Shown: positions 26,595-38,367 of the stretch, one piece after another
Numbering within the stretch: position 1 is the stretch's first letter
Layout of the letters: each line of letters starts with the position of its first letter
Position numbers and translations under genes: made by a program
Notes under the pieces: generated by a model
Database searches by the model: none
Told to the model about the DNA's origin: nothing
What the model saw: only the letters and a program-made list of their open reading frames with translations
Origin: Osmia lignaria lignaria
Taxonomy: Eukaryota > Arthropoda > Insecta > Hymenoptera > Megachilidae
Assembly: GCF_051020975.1 (NCBI RefSeq)
Contig: NW_027478161.1
Span: 248,001-312,000 of the forward strand
Reading direction: 5' to 3'
Length of the DNA stretch: 64,000 nt

Positions 26595-26677
26595 ACGGTG
26601 TTTCTGTATCTCTATTATGTTGGTGCGGCTTCGGAACTTTTAAATATCTTGATATATCTCGAGAACTACGCATCTGA

Positions 26678-26737
26678 TCAAAAAATATCATAGAACATAA
26701 AAAGTAGGAAACTTAATTCTCTACAAAAAAGGTCTCT
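26678..26737 (+). other. A-tract-rich linker of the satellite unit
   Basis: Sixty bases with only 15 G+C follow the TGA of the open frame. They contain A6, A5 and A6 tracts (after GATC, in CATAAAAAG, and in TACAAAAAAGG). A-tracts of this kind bend DNA and often lie between nucleosomes in satellites. The tract centres are about 18 and 26 bases apart, so they are not perfectly helically phased. Two haplotypes of this linker exist across the window (AAAAAGTAGGAAACTT and AAATTGTAGGAAACAT). Confidence 0.7.
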
Positions 26738-29700
26738 TAACATTTTGCCATAGCTCGCTTCGTTTCCGAGATATTTGCAGATTTATCTCAAGGGAAGGGG
26801 CCTGACGGACATATTTCGAGATATTCCTTCTTCTTGTTGTTCTTCTTCTGCACAGCTAAGCTGGAAGTCGCATTTGCAGCTCGCAATAGTGTATAGTTAT
26901 CTCAAAGAAACGGGCCACGGTGTTTCTGTATCTCTATTATGTTGGTGCGGCTTCGGAACTTTTAAATATCTTGATATATCTCGAGAACCACGCATCTGAT
27001 CAAAAAATATCATAGAACATAAAAAGTAGGAAACTTAATTCTCTACAAAAAAGGTCTCTTAACATTTTGCCATAGCTCGCTTCGTTTCCGAGATATTTGC
27101 AGATTTATCTCAAGGGAAGGGGCCTGACGGACATATTTCGAGATATTTCTTCTTCTTGTTGTTCTTCTTCTGCACAGCTAAGCTGGAAGTCGCATTTGCA
27201 GCTCGCAATAGTGTAAAGTTATCTCAAAGAAACGGGCCACGGTGTTTCTGTATCTCTATTATGTTGGTGCGGCTTCGGAACTTTTAAATATCTTGATATA
27301 TCTCGAGAACCACGCATCTGATCAAAAAATATCATAGAACATAAAAAGTAGGAAACTTAATTCTCTACAAAAAAGGTCTCTTAACATATTGCCATAGCTC
27401 GCTTCGTTTCCGAGATATTTGCAGATTTATCTCAAGGGAAGGGGCCTGACGGACATATTTCGAGATACTTCTTCTTCTTGTTGTTCTTCATCTGCACAGC
27501 TAAGCTGGAAGTGGCATTTGCAGCTCGCAATAGTGCAGAGTTATCTCAAAGAAAGGGGCCACGGTGTTTCTGTATCTCTATTATGTTGGTGCGGCTTCGG
27601 AACTTTTAAATATCTTGATATATCTCGAGAACTACGCATCTGATCAAAAAATATCATAGAACATAAAAAGTAGGAAACCTAATTCTCTACAAAAAAGGTC
27701 TCTTAACATTTTGCCATAGCTCGCTTCGTTTCCGAGATATTTGCAGATTTATCTCAAGGGAAGGGGCCTGACGGACATATTTCGAGATATTTCTTCTTCT
27801 TGTTGTTCTTCTTCTGCACAGCTAAGCTGGAAGTGGCATTTGCAGCTCGCAATAGTGCAGAGTTATCTCAAAGAAAGGGGCCACGGTGTTTCTGTATCTC
27901 TATTATGTTGGTGCGGCTTCGGAACTTTTAAATATCTTGATATATCTCGAGAACTACGCATCCGATCAAAAAATATCATACAACATAAAAAGTAGGAAAC
28001 TTAATTCTCTACAAATAAGGTCTCTTAACATTTTGCCATAGCTCGCTTCGTTTCCGAGATATTTGCAGATTTATCTCAAGGGAAGGGGCCTGACGGACAT
28101 ATTTCGAGATACTTCTTCTTCTTGTTGTTCTTCATCTGCACAGCTAAGCTGGAAGTGGCATTTGCAGCTCGCAATAGTGCAGAGTTATCTCAAAGAAAGG
28201 GGCCACGGTGTTTCTGTATCTCTATTATGTTGGTGCGGCTTCGGAACTTTTAAATATCTTGATATATCTCGAGAACTACGCATCTGATCAAAAAATATCA
28301 TAGAACATAAAAAGTAGGAAACTTAATTCTCTACAGATAAGGTCTCTTAACATTTTGCCATAGCTCGCTTCGTTTCCGAGATATTTGCAGATTTATCTCA
28401 AGGGAAGGGGCCTGACGGACATATTTCGAGATATTTCTTCTTCTTGTTGTTCTTCTTCTGCACAGCTAAGCTGGAAGTGGCATTTGCAGCTCGCAATAGT
28501 GCAGAGTTATCTCAAAGAAAGGGGCCACGGTGTTTCTGTATCTCTATTATGTTGGTGCGGCTTCGGAACTTTTAAATATCTTGATATATCTCGAGAACTA
28601 CGCATCTGATCAGAAAATATCATAGAACATAAAAAGTAGGAAACTTAATTCTCTACAAAAAAGGTCTCTTAACATTTTGCCATAGCTCGCTTCGTTTCCG
28701 AGATATTTGCAGATTTATCTCAAGGGAAGGGGCCTGACGGACATATTTCGAGATATTCCTTCTTCTTGTTGTTCTTCTTCTGCACAGCTAAGCTGGAAGT
28801 CGCATTTGCAGCTCGCAATAGTGTATAGTTATCTCAAAGAAAGGGGCCACGGTGTTTCTGTATCTCTATTATGTTGGTGCGGCTTCGGAACTTTTAAATA
28901 TCTTGATATATCTCGAGAACCACGCATCTGATCAAAAAATATCATAGAACATAAAAAGTAGGAAACTTAATTCTCTACAAAAAAGGTCTCTTAACATTTT
29001 GCCATAGCTCGCTTCGTTTCCGAGATATTTGCAGATTTATCTCAAGGGAAGGGGCCTGACGGACATATTTCGAGATATTTCTTCTTCTTGTTGTTCTTCT
29101 TCTGCACAGCTAAGCTGGAAGTGGCATTTGCAGCTCGCAATAGTGCAGAGTTATCTCAAAGAAAGGGGCCACGGTGTTTCTGTATCTCTATTATGTTGGT
29201 GCGGCTTCGGAACTTTTATATATCTCGATATATCTCGAGAACTACGCATCTGATCAAAAAATATCATAGAACATAAAAAGTAGGAAACTTAATTCTCTAC
29301 AAATAAGGTCTCTCAACATTTTGCCATAGCTCGCTTCGTTTCCGAGATATTTGCAGATTTATCTCAAGGGAAGGGGCCTGACGGACATATTTCGAGATAT
29401 TTCTTCTTCTTGTTGTTCTTCTTCTGCACAGCTAAGCTGGAAGTGGCATTTGCAGCGCCCAATAGTGCAGAGTTATCTCAAAGAAAGGGGCCACGGTGTT
29501 TCTGTACCTCTATTATGTTGGTGCAGCTTCGGAACTTTTAAATATCTTGATATATCTCGAGAACTACGCATCTGATCAAAAAATATCATAGAACATAAAA
29601 AGTAGGAAACTTAATTATCTACAAAAAAGGTCTCTTAACATTTTGCCATAGCTCGCTTCGTTTCCGAGATATTTGCAGATTTATCTCAAGGGAAGGGGCC

Positions 29701-30316
29701 TGACGGACAGATTTCGAGATATTTCTTCTTCTTGTTGTTCTTCTTCTGCACAGCTAAGCTGGAAGTCGCATTTGCAGCTCGCAATAGTGTATAGTTATCT
29801 CAAAGAAACGGGCCACGGTGTTTCTGTATCTCTATTATGTTGGTGCGGCTTCGGAACTTTTAAATATCTTGATATATCTCGAGAACTACGCATCTGATCA
29901 AAAAATATCATACAACATAAAAAGTAGGAAACCTAATTCTCTACAAAAAAGGTCTCTTAACATTTTGCCATAGCTCGCTTCGTTTCCGAGATATTTGCAG
30001 ATTTATCTCAAGGGAAGGGGCCTGACGGACATATTTCGAGATATTTCTTCTTCTTGTTGTTCTTCTTCTGCACAGCTAAGCTGGAAGTCGCATTTGCAGC
30101 TCGCAATAGTGTATAGTTATCTCAAAGAAACGGGCCACGGTGTTTCTGTATCTCTATTATGTTGGTGCGGCTTCGGAACTTTTAAATATCTTGATATATC
30201 TCGAGAACCACGCATCTGATCAAAAAATATCATAGAACATAAAAAGTAGGAAACTTAATTCTCTACAAAAAAGGTCTCTTAACGTTTTGCCATAGCTCGC
30301 TTCGTTTCCGAGATAT

Positions 30317-33300
30317 TTGCAGATTTATCTCAAGGGAAGGGGCCTGACGGACATATTTCGAGATACTTCTTCTTCTTGTTGTTCTTCATCTGCACAGCTA
30401 AGCTGGAAGTGGCATTTGCAGCTCGCAATAGTGCAGAGTTATCTCAAAGAAAGGGGCCACGGTGTTTCTGTATCTCTATTGTGTTGGTGCGGCTTCGGAA
30501 CTTTTAAATATCTTGATATATCTCGAGAACTACGCATCTGATCAAAAAATATCATAGAACATAAAAAGTAGGAAACTTAATTCTCTACAAAAAAGGTCTC
30601 TTAACATTTTGCCATAGCTCGCTTCGTTTCCGAGATATTTGCAGATTTATCTCAAGGGAAGGGGCCTGACGGACATATTTCGAGATATTTCCTCTTCTTG
30701 TTGTTCTTCTTCTGCACAGCTAAGCTGGAAGTGGCATTTGCAGCTCGCAATAGTGCAGAGTTATCTCAAAGAAAGGGGCCACGGTGTTTCTGTACCTCGA
30801 TTATGTTGGTGCAGCTTCGGAGCTTTTAAATATCTTGATATATCTCGAGAACTACGCATCTGATCAAAAAATATCATAGAACATAAAAAGTAGGAAACTT
30901 AATTCTCTACAAAAAAGGTATCTCAACATTTTGCCATAGCCTGCTTCGTTTCCGAGATATTTGCAGATTTATCTCAAGGGAAGGGGCCTGACGGACATAT
31001 TTCGAGATATTTCTTCTTCTTGTTGTTCTTCTTCTGCACAGCTAAGCTGGAAGTGGCATTTGCAGGTCGCAATAGTGCAGAGTTATCTCAAAGAAAGGGG
31101 CCACGGTGTTTCTGTATCTCTATTATGTTGGTGCGGCTTCGGAACTTTTAAATATCTCGATATATCTCGAAAACTACGCTTCTGATCAAAAAATATCATA
31201 GAACGCAAATTGTAGGAAACACAATTCTCTACAAAAAAGGTCTCTTAACATTTTGCCATAGCTCGCTTCGTTTCCGAGATATTTGCAGATTTATCTCAAG
31301 GGAAGGGGCCTGACGGACATATTTCGAGATATTTCTTCTTCTTGTTGTTCTTCTTCTGCACAGCTAAGCTGGAAGTGGCATTTGCAGCTCGCAATAGTGC
31401 AGAGTTATCTCAAAGAAAGGGGCCACGGTGTTTCTGTATCTCTATTATGTTGGTGCGGCTTCGGAACTTTTAAATATCTTGATATATCTCGAGAACTACG
31501 CATCTGATAAAAAAATATCATAGAACATAAAAAGTAGGAAACCTAATTTTCTACAAAAAAGGTCTCTTAACATTTTGCCGTAGCTCGCTTCGTTTCCGAG
31601 ATATTTGCAGATTTATCTCAAGGGAAGGGGCCTGACGGACATATTTCGAAATATTTCTTATTCTTGTTGTTCTTCTTCTGCACAGCTAAGCTGGAAGTGG
31701 CATTTGCAGCTCGCAATAGTGCAGAGTTATCTCAAAGAAAGGGGCCACGGTGTTTCTGTACCTCGATTATGTTGGTGCAGCTTCGGAGCTTTTAAATATC
31801 TTGATATATCTCGAGAACTACGCATCTGATCAAAAAATATCATAGAACATAAAAAGTAGGAAACTTAATTCTCTCCAAAAAAGGTCTCTTAACATTTTGC
31901 CATAGCTCGCTTCGTTTCCGAGATATTTGCAGATTTATCTCAAGGGAAGGGGCCTGACGGACATATTTCGAGATATTTCTTCTTCTTGTTGTTCTTCTTC
32001 TGCACAGCTAAGCTGGAAGTCGCATTTGCAGCTCGCAATAGTGTATAGTTATCTCAAAGAAACGGGCCACGGTGTTTCTGTATCTCTATTATGTTGGTGC
32101 GGCTTCGGAACTTTTAAATATCTTGATATATCTCGAGAACCACGCATCTGATCAAAAAATATCATAGAACATAAAAAGTAGGAAACTTAATTCTCTACGA
32201 AAAAGGTATCTTAACATTTTGCCATAGCTCGCTTCGTTTCCGAGATATTTGCAGATTTATCTCAAGGGAAGGGGCCTGACGGACATATTTCGAGATATTT
32301 CTTCTTCTTGTTGTTCTTCTTCTGCACAGCTAAGCTGGAAGTGGCATTTGCAGCTCGCAATAGTGCAGAGTTATCTCAAAGAAAGGGGCCACGGTGTTTC
32401 TGTATCTCTATTATGTTGGTGCGGCTTCGGAACTTTTAAATATCTTGATATATCTCGAGAACTACGCATCTGATCAAAAAATATCATAGAACATAAAAAG
32501 TAGGAAACTTAATTCTCTCCAAAAAAGGTCTCTTAACATTTTGCCATAGCTCGCTTCGTTTCCGAGATATTTGCAGATTTATCTCAAGGGAAGGGGCCTG
32601 ACGGACATATTTCGAGATATTTCTTCTTCTTGTTGTTCTTCTTCTGCACAGCTAAGCTGGAAGTCGCATTTGCAGCTCGCAATAGTGTATAGTTATCTCA
32701 AAGAAACGGGCCACGGTGTTTCTGTATCTCTATTATGTTGGTGCGGCTTCGGAACTTTTAAATATCTTGATATATCTCGAGAACCACGCATCTGATCAAA
32801 AAATATCATAGAACATAAAAAGTAGGAAACTTAATTCTCTACAAAAAAGGTCTCTTAACATTTTGCCATAGCTCGCTTCGTTTCCGAGATATTTGCAGAT
32901 TTATCTCAAGGGAAGGGGCCTGACGGACATATTTCGAGATACTTCTTCTTCTTGTTGTTCTTCATCTGCACAGCTAAGCTGGAAGTGGCATTTGCAGCTC
33001 GCAATAGTGCAGAGTTATCTCAAAGAAAGGGGCCACGGTGTTTCTGTATCTCTATTATGTTGGTGCGGCTTCGGAACTTTTAAATATCTCGATATATCTC
33101 GAAAACTACGCTTCTGATCAAAAAATATCATAGAACGTAAATTGTAGGAAACACAATTCTCTACAAAAAAGGTCTCTTAACATTTTGCCATAGCTCGCTT
33201 CGTTTCCGAGATATTTGCAGATTTATCTCAAGGGAAGGGGCCTAACGGACATATTTCTTGATATTTCTTCTTCTTGTTGTTCTTCTTCTGCACAGCTAAG

Positions 33301-33858
33301 CTGGAAGTGGCATTTGCAGCGCCCAATAGTGCAGAGTTATCTCAAAGAAAGGGGCCACGGTGTTTCTGTATCTCTATTATGTTGGTGCGGCTTCGGAACT
33401 TTTAAATATCTCGATATATCTCGAGAACTACGCATCTGATCAAAAAATATCATAGAACATAAAAAGTAGGAAACTTAATTTTCTACAAAAAAGGTCTCTT
33501 AACATTTTTCCATAGCTCGCTTCGTTTCCGAGATATTTGCAGATTTATCTCAAGGGAAGGGGCCTGACGGACATATTTCGAGATATTTCTTCTTCTTGTT
33601 GTTCTTCTTCTGCACAGCTAAGCTGGAAGTGGCATTTGCAGCTCGCAATAGTGCAGAGTTATCTCAAAGAAAGGGGCCACGGTGTTTCTGTTCCTCTATT
33701 ATGTTGGTGCGGCTTCGGAACTTTTATATATCTCGATATATCTCGAGAACTACGCATCTGATCAAAAAATATCATAGAACATAAAAAGTAGGAAACTTAA
33801 TTCTCTACAAAAAAGGTCTCTTAACATTTTGCCATAGCTCGCTTCGTTTCCGAGATAT
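30317..33858 (+). repeat. 11-unit higher-order repeat (3542 bp), copy 1
   Basis: The eleven units start at 30317 and every 322 bases to 33537. Diagnostic variants recur 3542 bases later: CTATTGTGTTGG (30317), TTTCCTCTTC with TACCTCGATT (30639), GCAGGTCGC with AACGCAAATTG (30961), GCCGTAG with CGAAATATT (31605), GTGTATAG (32571), GATACTTC with CTCGAAAAC (32893), GCAGCGCCCAATAG (33215) and CTGTTCCTC with TTTTATATATC (33537). The sixth unit, 31927, has no match in copy 2. Confidence 0.92.
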
Positions 33859-36800
33859 TTGCAGATTTATCTCAAGGGAAGGGGCCTGACGGACATATTT
33901 CGAGATACTTCTTCTTCTTGTTGTTCTTCATCTGCACAGCTAAGCTGGAAGTGGCATTTGCAGCTCGCAATAGTGCAGAGTTATCTCAAAGAAAGGGGCC
34001 ACGGTGTTTCTGTATCTCTATTGTGTTGGTGCGGCTTCGGAACTTTTAAATATCTTGATATATCTCGAGAACTACGCATCTGATCAAAAAATATCATAGA
34101 ACATAAAAAGTAGGAAACTTAATTCTCTACAAAAAAGGTCTCTTAACATTTTGCCATAGCTCGCTTCGTTTCCGAGATATTTGCAGATTTATCTCAAGGG
34201 AAGGGGCCTGACGGACATATTTCGAGATATTTCCTCTTCTTGTTGTTCTTCTTCTGCACAGCTAAGCTGGAAGTGGCATTTGCAGCTCGCAATAGTGCAG
34301 AGTTATCTCAAAGAAAGGGGCCACGGTGTTTCTGTACCTCGATTATGTTGGTGCAGCTTCGGAGCTTTTAAATATCTTGATATATCTCGAGAACTACGCA
34401 TCTGATCAAAAAATATCATAGAACATAAAAAGTAGGAAACTTAATTCTCTACAAAAAAGGTATCTTAACATTTTGCCATAGCTCGCTTCGTTTCCGAGAT
34501 ATTTGCAGATTTATCTCAAGGGAAGGGGCCTGACGGACATATTTCGAGATATTTCTTCTTCTTGTTGTTCTTCTTCTGCACAGCTAAGCTGGAAGTGGCA
34601 TTTGCAGGTCGCAATAGTGCAGAGTTATCTCAAAGAAAGGGGCCACGGTGTTTCTGTATCTCTATTATGTTGGTGCGGCTTCGGAACTTTTAAATATCTC
34701 GATATATCTCGAAAACTACGCTTCTGATCAAAAAATATCATAGAACGCAAATTGTAGGAAACACAATTCTCTACAAAAAAGGTCTCTTAACATTTTGCCA
34801 TAGCTCGCTTCGTTTCCGAGATATTTGCAGATTTATCTCAAGGGAAGGGGCCTGACGGACATATTTCGAGATATTTCTTCTTCTTGTTGTTCTTCTTCTG
34901 CACAGCTAAGCTGGAAGTGGCATTTGCAGCTCGCAATAGTGCAGAGTTATCTCAAAGAAAGGGGCCACGGTGTTTCTGTATCTCTATTATGTTGGTGCGG
35001 CTTCGGAACTTTTAAATATCTTGATATATCTCGAGAACTACGCATCTGATAAAAAAATATCATAGAACATAAAAAGTAGGAAACCTAATTTTCTACAAAA
35101 AAGGTCTCTTAACATTTTGCCGTAGCTCGCTTCGTTTCCGAGATATTTGCAGATTTATCTCAAGGGAAGGGGCCTGACGGACATATTTCGAAATATTTCT
35201 TATTCTTGTTGTTCTTCTTCTGCACAGCTAAGCTGGAAGTGGCATTTGCAGCTCGCAATAGTGCAGAGTTATCTCAAAGAAAGGGGCCACGGTGTTTCTG
35301 TACCTCGATTATGTTGGTGCAGCTTCGGAGCTTTTAAATATCTTGATATATCTCGAGAACTACGCATCTGATCAAAAAATATCATAGAACATAAAAAGTA
35401 GGAAACTTAATTCTCTACGAAAAAGGTATCTTAACATTTTGCCATAGCTCGCTTCGTTTCCGAGATATTTGCAGATTTATCTCAAGGGAAGGGGCCTGAC
35501 GGACATATTTCGAGATATTTCTTCTTCTTGTTGTTCTTCTTCTGCACAGCTAAGCTGGAAGTGGCATTTGCAGGTCGCAATAGTGCAGAGTTATCTCAAA
35601 GAAAGGGGCCACGGTGTTTCTGTATCTCTATTATGTTGGTGCGGCTTCGGAACTTTTAAATATCTCGATATATCTCGAAAACTACGCTTCTGATCAAAAA
35701 ATATCATAGAACGTAAATTGTAGGAAACGCAATTCTCTACAAAAAAGGTCTCTTAACATTTTGCCATAGCTCGCTTCGTTTCCGAGATATTTGCAGATTT
35801 ATCTCAAGGGAAGGGGCCTGACGGACATATTTCGAGATATTTCTTCTTCTTGTTGTTCTTCTTCTGCACAGCTAAGCTGGAAGTGGCATTTGCAGCTCGC
35901 AATAGTGCAGAGTTATCTCAAAGAAAGGGGCCACGGTGTTTCTGTATCTCTATTATGTTGGTGCGGCTTCGGAACTTTTAAATATCTTGATATATCTCGA
36001 GAACTACGCATCTGATCAAAAAATATCATAGAACATAAAAAGTAGGAAACTTAATTCTCTCCAAAAAAGGTCTCTTAACATTTTGCCATAGCTCGCTTCG
36101 TTTCCGAGATATTTGCAGATTTATCTCAAGGGAAGGGGCCTGACGGACATATTTCGAGATATTTCTTCTTCTTGTTGTTCTTCTTCTGCACAGCTAAGCT
36201 GGAAGTCGCATTTGCAGCTCGCAATAGTGTATAGTTATCTCAAAGAAACGGGCCACGGTGTTTCTGTATCTCTATTATGTTGGTGCGGCTTCGGAACTTT
36301 TAAATATCTTGATATATCTCGAGAACCACGCATCTGATCAAAAAATATCATAGAACATAAAAAGTAGGAAACTTAATTCTCTACAAAAAAGGTCTCTTAA
36401 CATTTTGCCATAGCTCGCTTCGTTTCCGAGATATTTGCAGATTTATCTCAAGGGAAGGGGCCTGACGGACATATTTCGAGATACTTCTTCTTCTTGTTGT
36501 TCTTCATCTGCACAGCTAAGCTGGAAGTGGCATTTGCAGCTCGCAATAGTGCAGAGTTATCTCAAAGAAAGGGGCCACGGTGTTTCTGTATCTCTATTAT
36601 GTTGGTGCGGCTTCGGAACTTTTAAATATCTCGATATATCTCGAAAACTACGCTTCTGATCAAAAAATATCATAGAACGTAAATTGTAGGAAACACAATT
36701 CTCTACAAAAAAGGTCTCTTAACATTTTGCCATAGCTCGCTTCGTTTCCGAGATATTTGCAGATTTATCTCAAGGGAAGGGGCCTAACGGACATATTTCG

Positions 36801-37400
36801 TGATATTTCTTCTTCTTGTTGTTCTTCTTCTGCACAGCTAAGCTGGAAGTGGCATTTGCAGCGCCCAATAGTGCAGAGTTATCTCAAAGAAAGGGGCCAC
36901 GGTGTTTCTGTATCTCTATTATGTTGGTGCGGCTTCGGAACTTTTAAATATCTCGATATATCTCGAGAACTACGCATCTGATCAAAAAATATCATAGAAC
37001 ATAAAAAGTAGGAAACTTAATTTTCTACAAAAAAGGTCTCTTAACATTTTTCCATAGCTCGCTTCGTTTCCGAGATATTTGCAGATTTATCTCAAGGGAA
37101 GGGGCCTGACGGACATATTTCGAGATATTTCTTCTTCTTGTTGTTCTTCTTCTGCACAGCTAAGCTGGAAGTGGCATTTGCAGCTCGCAATAGTGCAGAG
37201 TTATCTCAAAGAAAGGGGCCACGGTGTTTCTGTTCCTCTATTATGTTGGTGCGGCTTCGGAACTTTTATATATCTCGATATATCTCGAGAACTACGCATC
37301 TGATCAAAAAATATCATAGAACATAAAAAGTAGGAAACTTAATTCTCTACAAATAAGGTCTCTCAACATTTTGCCATAGCTCGCTTCGTTTCCGAGATAT
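33859..37400 (+). repeat. 11-unit higher-order repeat (3542 bp), copy 2
   Basis: Ten of eleven units match copy 1 in order. At the sixth position, 35469 is a GCAGGTCGC / CTCGAAAAC unit instead of the GTCGCATTTG type. The tail of 35147 (CTACGAAAAAGGTATC) is that of 31927, showing that the exchange junctions lie in the linkers. The total length is nevertheless still exactly eleven units, so the loss and gain cancel. Confidence 0.92.
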
Positions 37401-38044
37401 TTGCAGATTTATCTCAAGGGAAGGGGCCTGACGGACATATTTCGAGATATTTCTTCTTCTTGTTGTTCTTCTTCTGCACAGCTAAGCTGGAAGTGGCATT
37501 TGCAGCGCCCAATAGTGCAGAGTTATCTCAAAGAAAGGGGCCACGGTGTTTCTGTATCTCTATTATGTTGGTGCGGCTTCGGAACTTTTAAATATCTCGA
37601 TATATCTCGAGAACTACGCATCTGATCAAAAAATATCATAGAACATAAAAAGTAGGAAACTTAATTTTCTACAAAAAAGGTCTCTGAAGATTTTCCCATA
37701 GCTGGCATCGTTTCCGAGATATTTGCAGATTTAGCTCAAGGGAAGGGGCCTGACGGACATATTCCGAGATATTTCTTCTTCTTGTTGTTCCTCTTCTGCA
37801 CAGCTAAGCTGGAAGTGGCATTTGCAGCTCGCAATAGTGCAGAGTTATCTCAAAGAACGAGGCCACGGTGTTTCTGTACCTCTATTATGTTGGTGCGGCT
37901 TCGGAACTTTTAAATATCTTGATATATCTCGAGAACCACGCATCTGATCAAAAAATATCATTGAACATAAAAAGTAGGAAACTTAATTCTCTACAAAAAA
38001 GGTCTCTTAACATTTTGCCATAGCTCGCTTCGTTTCCGAGATAT
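37401..38044 (+). repeat. Two units linking the 11-unit repeat to the insertion-bearing unit
   Basis: Unit 37401 (GCAGCGCCCAATAG) follows the ACAAATAAGG / GGTCTCTCAAC linker, as does 29351. Unit 37723 belongs to the stop-bearing CCCATAGCTGGCATCG / TTTAGCTC family, with private GGTCTCTGAAG and AAGAACGAGG. Confidence 0.85.
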
Positions 38045-38367
38045 TTGCAGAATTATCTCAAGGGAAGGGGCCTAACGGACATATTTCGTGATATTTCTTC
38101 TTCTTGTTGTTCTTCTTCTGCACAGCTAAGCTGGAAGTGGCATTTGCAGCTCGCAATAGTGCAGAGTTATCTCAAAGAAAGGGGCCACGGTGTTTCTGTA
38201 TCTCTATTATGTTGGTGCGGCTTCGGAACTTTTAAATATCTTGATATATCTCGAGAACTAACGCATCAGATCAAAAAATATCATAGAACATAAAAAGTAG
38301 GAAACTTAATTCTCTATAAAAAAGGTCTCTTAACATTTTTCCATAGCTCGCTTCGTTTCCGAGATAT
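38045..38367 (+). repeat. 323-bp satellite unit with single-A insertion (copy 3)
   Basis: It has the same CTAACGCATC insertion and companion variants as units 47 and 4878, followed again by ACATTTTTCC. It lies 33167 bases after copy 2 (103 units plus one base). It differs in the preceding CTTCG and in CTCTATAAAAAAGG, so it is a diverged descendant, not a recent copy. Confidence 0.93.

Larger units (their letters stand above)
26494..26662. repeat. 9-bp inverted repeat, arms 26494-26502 and 26654-26662
   Basis: TCGAGATAT at unit bases 42-50 is the exact reverse complement of ATATCTCGA at 202-210, with 151 bases between the arms. The right arm overlaps the palindrome TCTCGAGA. A further CGAGATAT at 315-322 (26767-26774) is a second possible partner. 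The long loop makes a stable hairpin unlikely. The arms may instead be old copies of one short word in both orientations, or protein sites; no binding factor can be named. Confidence 0.6.
26453..26677 (+). other. Recurrent 74-codon open frame (probably not a gene)
   Basis: This is the representative of a frame found in 162 of 199 units. It runs from TTG to TGA and encodes a 74-residue peptide with QIYLKGRGL near the start, a Ser/Cys run at about residues 18-25 (the TCT/TGT tract), the related word QSYLKERGH at 40-48 and CWCGFGTF at 56-63. The start is TTG, not ATG, with no ATG at the same place. I see no conserved promoter, signal peptide or known domain. Common variants change residues freely (W32 to S, L34 to F, Q35 to R, G59 to S) and single substitutions create stops in many units. 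I recognise no protein family. The simplest reading is an open frame kept by shared descent of very similar repeats. Confidence 0.8.
26453..26774 (+). repeat. Reference (consensus-like) 322-bp satellite unit
   Basis: This unit carries the majority base at nearly every position, so I use it as the reference. Hand count gives 126 G+C in 322 (39%) and 11 CpG. Bases 1-225 are an open frame ending in TGA. Bases 226-285 are a linker of about 25% G+C with A-tracts of 6, 5 and 6. Bases 296-322 hold CCATAGCTCGCTTCG and CCGAGATAT. The palindrome TCTCGAGA (an XhoI site at its core) is at 26657-26664, and a BclI site TGATCA overlaps the stop. Because 322 is 3x107+1, the reading frame moves by one base in each unit, so adjacent open frames cannot fuse. 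Confidence 0.95.
25809..30316 (+). repeat. Mixed units with a 4-unit block duplicated at 1932 bp
   Basis: Units 25809, 26131, 26453 and 26775 recur as 27741, 28063, 28385 and 28707: the CATCCGATC tail, GATACTTC, the ACAGATAAGG linker and ATATTCCTTC with GTGTATAG respectively. Units 27097 and 27419 separate the copies. Units 29029 and 29351 (TTTTATATATC; GCAGCGCCCAATAG) are the same pair as 37079 and 37401. Units 29673 and 29995 are adjacent GTCGCATTTG / GTGTATAG types. Confidence 0.85.

Noticed and set aside
26640..26662. TTTAAATATC as a TATA-like promoter
   Set aside because: It is a single A/T-rich word inside the unit with no supporting start-site or transcript evidence; it is equally explained by base composition.
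26758..26774. CENP-B box-like CTTCGTTTCCGAGATAT
   Set aside because: It matches the TTCG half but lacks the central A and the CGGG half that define the box.
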